A stretch of 64,000 bases of DNA, from positions 26,811,751 through 26,875,750 of the forward strand of contig CM019828.1 in NCBI GenBank assembly GCA_009763385.1. The letters run 5' to 3'. Each line of letters begins with the position of its first letter. The stretch's first letter is position 1. Shown here piece by piece: positions 21,570 through 30,709 of the stretch. This DNA is from Coix lacryma-jobi var. lacryma-jobi. Taxonomy: Eukaryota > Streptophyta > Magnoliopsida > Poales > Poaceae. Made by a program: the position numbers and the translations under genes. The notes under the pieces are model-generated. The model saw only the letters and a list, made by a program, of their open reading frames with translations. It had not been told where the DNA came from and searched no databases.

Positions 21570-21848
21570 TGTTGACACTGGTTATCTATCAAAATTAAAG
21601 GATAAATAAATATGAAAAGGGCATGAATTCAATCACCAACAAAGGTTTAGGGTTTTAATTGACAATATTCCACGAGTTTTGGTGAATTGTGATTCTGCAG
21701 GGACTATAAACGAGGAAACCAGCGTTGATTGCTTCCCCTAGAAGGAAACCGACGGGAGATAACACAACCGGCACGTCAGGAATATTCTAGAAGACTCCAG
21801 AGGACACTAGAAGACACCAGGAGGTCGGGCACCGCGGGACCCTGCCAG

Positions 21849-21888
21849 GTGGGACCGACCGGTCCCACCAGGAGACCGACCGGTCTCC
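21849..21888. promoter_or_regulatory. two adjacent palindromes upstream of the element A TATA box
   Basis: GTGGGACCGACCGGTCCCAC (21849-21868) and GGAGACCGACCGGTCTCC (21871-21888) share the core GACCGACCGGTC but have different outer arms, both complementary. They lie about 115-155 bp upstream of the TATA box and persist in the 3' LTR (about 51548-51587). Possible protein-binding or hairpin sites. Confidence 0.5.
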
Positions 21889-22001
21889 CCCCGGGCCCGC
21901 TGGCTTCCGTCTTCTGCAAGCTTCCTCCACCGACCTCTAGGATGCATCTTAGCCGTACCTTAAGTCGGTTTGATCCAACGGCCGCGGTTGATCCCTCAGG
22001 G

Positions 22002-22010
22002 CTATATAAG
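22002..22010 (+). promoter_or_regulatory. TATA box of the element A LTR
   Basis: GCTATATAAGC in a GC-rich setting, the best TATA match in the LTR; the 3' LTR has the same at about 51706. Transcription would start about 30 bp downstream. Confidence 0.65.
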
Positions 22011-22233
22011 CAGCCCCAGACCCCCCTCTCCAGTCATCTCCATCTTCATTATTCATCTCCACATCAGAAACTAGGGTTTCAATTAGAAGTAGAGGTCCCT
22101 CTAGATGAATCTCTTCTAGTTCATCTATAATTAGATCTAGTTCATCTAGTTGTAATCAAGAGCCAGCTATCAAGTAGAAGACTAGTTACCCCTCTAGTTT
22201 AGGTTTAGAGCCTAGTCTTATATTAGAACTAGA

Positions 22234-22254
22234 AGAGAGAGAGAGAGAGAGAGG
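22234..22254 (+). repeat. (GA)n microsatellite in the element A 5' LTR
   Basis: A GA run longer than in the 3' LTR (about 51940), showing slippage since insertion. Confidence 0.7.
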
Positions 22255-22979
22255 AAGAGAACAAGAAGGAGCTCCGGCCTGTCGGATCAACTTCTTCATC
22301 TTGTACCTGCGGATTCAAGTTCATCATCAACTTGCTTCAGCGATTGTTTCGGTAATCAACGTCTATATTTAAGTTTGAGCCATTGTTCTTATTATTCTTA
22401 AGGTTTATGACTCTCTTTTGAGTACTTTAATTCTAAGTTGCTCTAGAGTTAGAGTAGTTGGATAGTGTAAGCGTGGTGCTTAGACTTGATAGCTCATATA
22501 TGCCTTCTATAACGCCGGTAGTAGTGGTTGTTCGCAAGGGTGACTCTTATAGCCTTGTTGATTCTTCTATAGTCCACTTACCCGTGTGTAGGCTCGGTAG
22601 GATTTTACATTTTCATAAAAGACTCATACTCTGTTTGTGACCTTTTATGGCAACTTCCCCACTAAGAATAATATAAACATATCACTCTTAAATTGGAATT
22701 AGACAACCTTAGTGATCCCCTCTATACTTCTAGATTCTCCGTCCTTGTTAGCTACTCAGGGGATAGACTTTAAGACTTAACACTATCCGTTCCTTTGGGT
22801 TCGATATTAAAACTGGGTTACTCCGGTGAAGTGCTACATCGGTAGATTTTATCTGTGCGCTTGCGGATAAAGTAGAGTGTGCGTTAATTTATACCAACAA
22901 GCATTTCTGGCGCCGTTGCCAGGGATAGAGTTTATCTCTAGTCTCGGTAGCGACGTTAGTAAGTGTCAACAAGCATTTT

Positions 22980-22997
22980 TGGCGCCGTTGCCAGGGA
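22980..22997 (+). other. primer-binding site of element A (tRNA-Asp)
   Basis: TGGCGCCGTTGCCAGGGA is complementary to the 3' end of plant tRNA-Asp, with one difference from the usual CCGGGGA. It lies eight bases after the LTR end. Confidence 0.8.
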
Positions 22998-25812
22998 ACG
23001 GTAGATCAACTTAAGTCTTAGTTTAACCTTGTAATCATACTTTTATCTTTTTCCTTTTGTCCCAATCATTTCATTATTTTTGTTTTCATTCTTATGAATT
23101 TTGTTTTTGAATTCCACTCTTATCTATCACTACCCTATGAGCAAGCTATAACCAGTAGAATCCTTATACCCCATCATAATACCTGGTTATGAGCTATGCC
23201 TACCTTTCTGCTGCACTGTCCTTGTAATGAGCATAGAAATATAATTATGAAAATATTCCTTCGGGTATTCTTGTCACTAACCTTTTCAGGTCTGGAGCAG
23301 AAAAGAACGAAGGAACAACAAACACAAGGTATGTTCCATCAATCATCATGCAACATTGAATTACATTCATCCAATCTTGATTTCTGCAAAATCCAAGCTT
23401 AGGGAATAGACTTTCTAAGAATATTTCTTGCCATGTTGCCATGTTGGTTGTCCCTACCTTTAGGATATGCTCATATACTAATCATACTCTTTCATCACCA
23501 TCTGAATAAATCTCTACAATGCTTTCATGTTATCTTTATTTGCTATAGTATATTCTTTGGTTTTGAAGTTTTATCATACACCTTTTAAATTAGGCATGGA
23601 GCTTAGTTTAACTGTTTTCATGAATTAAAGTGAGACATGGTGTCTGGTTTGATTCTTGAGCTAAAAGGTGTGCTGATTTTACCTCTAAAGGCTTTTAAAT
23701 GAAGTATGGTGCTTAGGTTAAAATGCCTTCCTAGATCAAATTAGACGTGGTGTCTAGGTTGATTTCTGAACTGATAGTATGCTATAGTAGATGTTGGATA
23801 TTTTGTTGGACTAACCCCTGTAGGAAACTTTCAATATCAATTTGGGAAAGTCCGGAGATGAACTCACACTGGAGATGAAGCAAGGCGTACAAATGAACTT
23901 CAACAACTTTGCACAATGAAGACTCAGCTCATTCATCATGGATGAAAGAACTGTGAGTATCAAAGTTTATTTATTTTGTCTTCTACTGCAAGTTATCTTT
24001 TGCCTTGAATCATGTTAAAGTGCAGCCAACACATAAAATACTAGTCTATGCTAAAATAATCCTAAAAATATATTTTTATTAGCATAGATGCAAAATACAT
24101 AAGTTGTGGATAATAACCCATGCTTCAAATTCTTGCAATCCTTCGGGTATATGTCCACTAACATTATGCACGAGAGAAATTTTGTTCATTCATGGTTTGG
24201 TCTAAACATTGAAGATCCAAAACCCAAACCATAGACACACAAACCTACTCTCAGATCGCAAATGGTGCTAGCCTAGCTTTGAGTCTTGCTTGGGCGCTGA
24301 TGACAAACAGGATGCAACTTACCTCATATGAGACAACCTATGCCTGCAACCATCATTGCCCAAGACATCAAGACAAGAAGTGGGAAGTTATCCTCTTTTC
24401 TAATCAAGAGCTAGCTTGGGAGATAAGATGGTACCACTACAACAATAGCAAGATCTACAAGTCAAACACATGAACATGTTGTTGGAAGTCCATCTACATC
24501 ATAAGCCAGTCTGGGAGAGACAATTCCGTTGTCTAGATGTGTTTCACAATCAAAGGGAGGAAGGAGAAATTCAGCTTCAAGACATATTAATCTCCTACCC
24601 ACCACTTTGATTAATACAAACCACTAGATGCTGTCCTAGTAGAGAAGAAGAATATGATCCACCACTTATTCTTGGAAGATCGTTCTTGAACACCATCAAT
24701 GATATCATCTTTGCCGAACCTGGAGAAGTCAACTTTTGGATCTTTTGCTACACCTTCAACATCTACATGAGCAGCCAAAGAGAACCAAGAGAAGACACCA
24801 AAGGGAGAACCAACTGCCAAGAATTGAGGAGGGCATCATGAAGGATAAAGCCACTGCACCACAAGAGTTAGAAGATGAAGAGATTACCTAAGTTAGGAAA
24901 TCAAGAAGAACAGTCGATAAGATCTCCATCATCTAGACACTGTTGAGAGGACAAGTCTCAGTTGTGACATTACAAGACAAAAGACTATCATAAAGGCACT
25001 CGAGTAGCAGCTCTAATTTCAAGTCTCTTGTCAACCTAATGATTAAAGGAAAACAAGAAAGGTTGACAAGAGAAGAATGCAGAATTGTCCCTACATCCTC
25101 ATAGTACAGAATTAATACAAGAAAGAGAGGGGATCCTAATCAGCATACTCGAAGAACAATGCGCCTTCAATGATAAGTCGACACAAGAGAAGGAAGGTCG
25201 ATACCTATAAAGATGATTCCACTGTGATCTTCCTCCTCTCAAGCATATTGTGAGACAAACAAGAGAAGACAAGCCATTCATAAACAACAACCAGCTAGAC
25301 AAGAGAAGCTTCCACAAGGTGGTTCAGCACAATCACTCTCCAATGACAAAGTAACATTTCAAGGTAAGTAACCATCACTTTAAAAGCTTCTTCTTGATTC
25401 TAGTATGAACATAAATAAAGAACTAAATATGTTTAAGTTGCACCTCACTTGATCCAACCTAATCAACTCAACATATTCAGTCCTTTGATCCTTGTTCATA
25501 GCTTTACTCTCTTGAATCTCACTGTCTTAACTAAATGAGCTAAAATGTTATGCATCTGACCTTTGGAAGATGATATCAATTATGAAAAGATCGACACTTT
25601 ATGCATAGATTATCCTTCCTTGGGTTAAGTAATTTGATCTGTTAAATATTTTAAGATGCGACTTTTATTCTCATCCTTTGATCCTATCACTCATGTTAAG
25701 ATTGAATATAACACATAAACAAAAAGTTTATCTTGTGCGATGTGCCTAAGGTTAGAGAGGAATAAACAAAACTTTTGGTTCTGTTGGTGTTTTTCCACCA
25801 ACAGAGCCCATG
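22998..25812 (+). other. element A internal region, left part
   Basis: About 2.8 kb of AT-rich, heavily mutated sequence between the primer site and element B. No long frame. A motif containing a variant of TGGTGTCTAGGTTGATT recurs imperfectly near 23600-23780. A protease-like relic lies at 24656-24840. Confidence 0.55.
24656..24840 (+). pseudogene. Athila/Tat-type protease relic, first copy
   Basis: Plus-strand translation from 24656 reads DPPLILGRSFLNTINDIIF, then a segment with AEPGEVNF. LILGRPFL with a following I-x-x-G-x-x-x-F pattern is the conserved retropepsin tail of Athila/Tat elements. Surrounding frames are broken. A second similar motif lies beyond element B at 38444-38640. Confidence 0.55.
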
Positions 25813-25817
25813 CACTT

Positions 25818-28811
25818 TGTAACACCCTAAAATTTTCTCCAAAACAAAATAGGTGGAAAATGATTTAATTAGGTTTTTGTGAGCATTTAACCTAGGGGTT
25901 AAATAATTTTTTGTTGAATTAAAAAAAATAAAAGTGGCAACAAGTTTTTGCATTCATGCTGGTGCATTATATTTATTGAAGTGACTGGGTTTTGTCAAAA
26001 TTTAGTTTGAATTCAAACTCTCCTTTTGGAAATGTTTTGGAAAAGCCTTGAAATAAATTGAAAAGCTCTTTTTTTTCTCCCTCCTTCCCTCCCTCGTTTC
26101 GGCCCAGGCGGCCTGGCGGCCCAACCGCCGGCGCGCCCCTCCTTTTCCCTTTCTCCCGCGCGCTGGGCCTCCCTCCCTTCTTCTCTTCGCTGCGCGGCCC
26201 GTGGGCCGGCCTGCTCGCGCCGCGCCGCGCGAACCGCCGCGCACTCCCTTCCCTCTCTCTCTGGCAAGCCGACCCCTCCTGTCAGCGTCGTCCCTCTCCC
26301 CATTGCGCGCCGTCCGAGCTCGAGCGAGCGAGCAACCGTCGCGCCCGCGTCTTCCGCGCGTCGTGCGGCGCCGCTCCCACGACCTCGCGCTCGCCCTCGT
26401 GTATTTAGCGGATGCGCCGCACCCCGCTCCTTCTTTTCCCTCTTCCACTCCCGCAGCGCCGCGCAGAGCCACTCCGGAGTCCCTCCGCGCCATTGCCGCC
26501 GCCCGCCGCCGTCGTCCCGGCGTTTCGGTGCTTCTCCGGCTAATTGCTCCTACCTCCAAGCCCCGCCGCATCACGGTGAAGCTGCCGAACCTTCTTCCTC
26601 TTTCATTGTGCTCGATTTTGCCCTAACCGCCGGCCGTCTTCTCGCAGCGGGATCTCGCCGAACGCCGACCGCCGTTCGCCGCGGACCGCCGCCTCCGAGC
26701 CACCTCCTCCGTTCGGTTCACCGTGGTAAGAAACCCCCTTGCACTCCGCTACCCCTCCGACCGCTTGGTTTGGCCTGTGATGGACCCTATGCCCGAACCC
26801 GCGAGCTCCGTGGCTTCGGCCATGGCGGAGCCGCGCACGACGTCGCGGAGCGCCGTGACGCCGCGGCCAGTGCGCGCCGTCAGCCGCCCGCGCGCGCACC
26901 CGCCCCTGGATTTAATCCGAGCCGCCCATCTCCGATCCGGCGGCCGAGGATCACCCGTACCCCTTCGGTGGCATCTTTGCTAAAGAGCCCCTGGAGAAGT
27001 CGGGAATCAACCCGCGCTCCAGCGGGCACTGTTCGCTGAGTCTTTGAAAACTTCCGTCTAGGCCCCTGTGTTTTGGTCAAATTGAGGCGCAGTCCAGTTG
27101 ACTGCGGTATTGGTTTAAAATTCAATTTAAATTTCGGTTTAAATCCAAATGCAATTCAAACTATTTACAGAAATGCCACTACTTTGTTTTGCTTATAAAA
27201 TCCACGTTTTAGCTCCGTTTTGATCCATTCAAATTGCGTTAGCTTCGTAATTTAGTGCTCTATCGGTTTATGTCCCTGTTGGTCTGTTTTGGACAGTTTA
27301 GCTTTAGGGTCCAAGTTAATCTTGTTTAGGGCTTTATATATACCGTTTCGGCCGTATCTTTCACACTGTAACTCCGTTTTCGATGAACCAAAGCTTGTTG
27401 TGATCGTAGAGATGCGTACTTCAGTTTTATCAAAGTTTTATTTCAGTTTAATACTGTTTGGTGTATTGTTCTAATAATAGCTCTGTTTGCATCGTGTGTG
27501 GTTGCACCTGGAATGCGTGGTGGTGTTGTGACCGAGTAGACGGTGAGTCGGTGTGGTACGACCAGGACCCCTCGTTCAGTGATCAGCAGGAGGATCAACT
27601 TTTCGACAACCAAGGCAAGTTAGCATGGGATCTCCTTGTTTACCTATACACTTTACTTTAATCACTCATTCATGCATGTGTCCAATTTGAGCAACCTTAG
27701 AAAACCCACTTAGCTTTTTGATCTGTGATGTTCTTGTTCCCGTGGAATATATGCATGTGGGTAGTTTTGCTAGTGCTAACTGTCTTATAATTGATCCAGT
27801 CCAATGATGAATTTGTTTCTCATGATGAAATGTTGTTAATCGGTTAATAAAACTTGCTGTTAGCAAAAGCTGGGATTGACAGTGCTACCATGAGTGCTAC
27901 ATGGCTCTGGTTTTAGCTCAGTAAACTGGACCTTGGCTATTTTGGCAGCGGTGACCCGAAAGGGCGCAAAAGGGGCTTGCCACTTTGGGTGTAGGGCTGC
28001 TCCTGTTTCTATGTGTATAGCTGCGATGGCCTTGTGCCATAGAAAAGGGGGGTTGCTACATCTGCCTGCCAAGGAAACCTAGCGGCCCTGACCAGTTAGA
28101 CAAACCAGCGAAAGGCTTCATAGTGTGCCCTGCCGATCTACCTCGGAAGTGGATCAAGAGGTTGGCCGCCTCGGGCACAAGGGTAACACGGCTTGTGGGT
28201 AAAGATGCACCACCTCTGCAGAGTGTAAAACTGTTATAACAGCCGTGCTCACGGTCACGAGCGGCCCGGAAAACTAGCGGAACTATGAAACTTAACAGTC
28301 GTTACTTTATGTTGTTGGTACATGTTGATGTCATATCTTACCTTTGTTGGACAAATGGATCATGGGTTAAGGGTTAAGCACAATATTCGTTTACCTTAAT
28401 GTTAAAACTTTGCCAACTTAAAAGCCAACTGCAGTCAGACAGTGTCAGCCTTTTTGAGCCTCATGAACCCTATGTTAGCTTGCTAAGTACGTGGAGTACT
28501 TACGCTTGTTGTTTATCTTCTTTTTGGGCAAAATCCCGGATGGGTAACAGATGAAGGTGCAGATGGCGACTTTCCTGAAGACTTCTAGGCTAGCTGCTCC
28601 CCCAGTCGACGTTTCCCTGTGGCGTAGTTTGTGTACAAGTTCAGTGATCTGTGTTTCAGTATGTTGTAAGACTCTGTTTTAAATACTATCGCGATGTAAT
28701 AAACACTGTGATGATGCCACTCTTGTAATTTGTCTACTTATGTGTGTGATTGTTTCCTGGGCACACATGAGTATTCCGCCTCAGTTTTATCCTTAAAATT
28801 GGGGTGTGACA
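25818..28811 (+). repeat. 5' LTR of element B
   Basis: Starts TGTAACACCCTAAAATTTT and ends GGGGTGTGACA. A block of about 900 bp (26090-26980) is strongly GC-rich inside an otherwise AT-rich LTR. A possible TATA-like TGTATTTAGC lies at about 26400. Near 27612-27620 AAGGCAAGT resembles a GC-type splice donor. Confidence 0.93.
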
Positions 28812-28814
28812 AAT

Positions 28815-28826
28815 TGGTATCAAAGC
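28815..28826 (+). other. primer-binding site of element B (initiator tRNA-Met)
   Basis: TGGTATCAAAGC follows the LTR after three bases. One change from the usual TGGTATCAGAGC, complementary to the 3' end of initiator tRNA-Met. Confidence 0.85.
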
Positions 28827-29006
28827 TTTGTTGACTGTAGGACGCAAGCCTAGCTAGGAAATGGCCGTCTAACACCTTTTTGTTACTTGTTCATGCTTAT
28901 TTTATTAACTCGTTACTTTATTAAAATTTATACCTGCTTCTTATTCTTATTCTATTGCATAAAACTAATTGTTTCCGCTTATCTTATCTTGTTTTATGAC
29001 GTCAGG

Positions 29007-30038
29007 ATGCCTCGCATGAACACCCGTGCCTACCGTGCTCTTTTCACCAGCCAGCCTGCTCCCCCTGTGGTTCACATCCCCGACAGTGATGGTTCTTCCA
29101 GCTCCTCCAACGCCTTCTTCATGGAGGACGAAGAGTTGACCGTTACTCCAGCAGTTTCTGAGGAGCTAGCAGCGCCATCCCCGCCCCCTGCAGCAGTTCC
29201 TGAGTCTCCAGCCCCGGAGGTGCCTGCTCCGGAGGTGCCAGTCCCAGTGGAGCCTGTGCCTGAGGCGCCAGCGCCTGAGGTCCCTGCTCCCGGGGCACCT
29301 GCTCCTGCAGCACCTGACGCTCCACCAGCTCCTGCGGCACCAGTCTTCGTGCCAGTGTACCCGGTGGTACACTCTCCCGCCGCTTCGTCAGCTTCGGCAC
29401 CAGCACCCCCTGCCTCTCCAGCAGCGCAGGTGGTGGAAGATCTTGGCTGGGATCGTCGCTTCATGTTCAAGAAGCCCGACGAGATAGCATACTATCATAG
29501 TATGCTGGTTCGTCTGCTGGAGGAGTACTACCCGGAGATGGAGGCTAAGCTCCAGTACCACTGCGGCGAGTATACTCACCCTTTGGAGGCTACATACTGG
29601 AAGTCCGACCTGATGGTTACAGGTTGGAAGGCTGCTGATCAAGCCCATGTTATAGAGTCAGCTCACAGGACTACCACCAAGCGTGGTGATGCCCTCGCAA
29701 GTATGGAGGACGCGGCGCAGGATGCTTACCTGCACTACCATGGCCTTCGCTTCCAGATGATGAGGAATGATCGCTACCGCTACCTGCCCCAAAGTGACAT
29801 GGAGGGCTCGTGGCGAACCCTGCTTCCTCCAGTGGAGTACCCGGTTCTGGTCTCTACTGCTCAACATGCCTACGAGGTGCATAGGAAGGCCGACAAGGTG
29901 CAAGATGACCTGCGTGCGGCTCAGAAGGTGATAAGGCGTTTGGAGCGCGAAGTGGATTACCTTCGCGGTGAGCTAGACTATGCAGCTGTTTACAAGAAGA
30001 AATACAGAGCCAACGATGCCCCCGGTGGAGCCCAGTAG
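29007..30038 (+). CDS. Element B upstream ORF, 343 residues, unknown function
   Basis: ATG at 29007 (CAGGATGC) in an open frame to TAG at 30036-30038. I do not recognise a catalytic domain. Residues about 1-150 are low complexity: an acidic stretch, then many PAPEVP-like repeats and Ala/Pro-rich sequence. Residues about 155-290 look globular with many aromatic residues (WDRRFMFKKPDEIAYYHSML region). Residues about 295-335 have the heptad look of a coiled coil (VIRRLEREVDYLRGEL). It lies between the primer site and gag-pol, on the same strand, 671 bp upstream. The frame is uninterrupted in a young element, which suggests it is translated. It could bind Gag, RNA or a host factor; this is a guess. 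Confidence 0.75.
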   Translation: MPRMNTRAYRALFTSQPAPPVVHIPDSDGSSSSSNAFFMEDEELTVTPAVSEELAAPSPPPAAVPESPAPEVPAPEVPVPVEPVPEAPAPEVPAPGAPAPAAPDAPPAPAAPVFVPVYPVVHSPAASSASAPAPPASPAAQVVEDLGWDRRFMFKKPDEIAYYHSMLVRLLEEYYPEMEAKLQYHCGEYTHPLEATYWKSDLMVTGWKAADQAHVIESAHRTTTKRGDALASMEDAAQDAYLHYHGLRFQMMRNDRYRYLPQSDMEGSWRTLLPPVEYPVLVSTAQHAYEVHRKADKVQDDLRAAQKVIRRLEREVDYLRGELDYAAVYKKKYRANDAPGGAQ

Positions 30039-30709
30039 CTTGCCTACCAGGATCAGTTATCTCGTTTAGACACGTTGTTTTAAATTCAGTTTGTGTTGTG
30101 TGAACCTGTGGTGTTTGTGTTACTTATGTTGGTGAACTATGTTTGTTTGGATCTTTGCTTGTGTGTGGTGAAGCATGGGTTATGTCCGTGCTTCTCCAAG
30201 TTTGAAACATCTTCTTGTGATGTATAAAGTTGCTTATCTCCTATGCCTGTGTTGCTGTTTTCTGGAGCAGCCTGTGGTTAAATCTGTGTATCTCTTAATC
30301 CGTGCCCCCAAAAATTGTGAAAATTTTGTGGGAGTATCTAGACTGATGTACCTTTCAAACAAATCTGGAACCAAGTCTTTATCTGTTCGGATCTAGGAGA
30401 TATGCCTGTTTAAAGTCGATGTTTCTGCGCAGTCTGTCATCCAGAACAGGTTCTGTTCAATGCTGTTTTCGGCCTAGAATCTGGCCGAATCTGAAAAAGT
30501 GTTCTATAAGAAAGTTGTAGCCGGTTTCTTAATCTTTCCAACGATGTCTGGTTCATCCCTGTTGGATTTCTGTAGCTCGAGTTATGCCCGTTTTAGTGTG
30601 CTGCTGTTGACAAGAATGTGCACCGAAAATTTCAGCAATGTTCATTTATGTCATATATACTTTCTATGTTGGATAAAGGTCTAACTCTTGCGCATTTGTT
30701 GGTGAGCAG
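30039..30709 (+). other. leader between upstream ORF and gag-pol of element B
   Basis: 671 bp without a credible frame. Segments such as AAGTGTTCTATAAGAAAGTT and GCTCGAGTTATG are shared with the corresponding gap in element C (about 46000-46095). It ends GAGCAG|ATG, which resembles a splice acceptor directly before the gag start. Confidence 0.6.

Larger units (their letters stand above)
21570..22971 (+). repeat. 5' LTR of element A
   Basis: 1402 bp with TG...CA ends. Contains two palindromes (21849-21888), a TATA box (22003-22009), a GA-repeat (about 22234-22252) and, near its end, a complete copy of the tRNA-Asp primer site (22908-22925). Matches 40921-40985 joined to 51339-52667. Confidence 0.9.

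Noticed and set aside
22256..22900. Possible host gene between palindromes and primer site of element A
   Set aside because: The 60-133 residue frames recur in the other LTR with stops and indels; they belong to the LTR.
26201..27039. Frames of 141-190 residues repeated at 35471-36453
   Set aside because: Inside the element B LTRs; low-complexity Arg/Pro/Ala translation of GC-rich DNA.
28887..29006. 40-residue N-terminal extension of the element B upstream ORF
   Set aside because: Begins at a TTG; the first ATG in frame is 29007.
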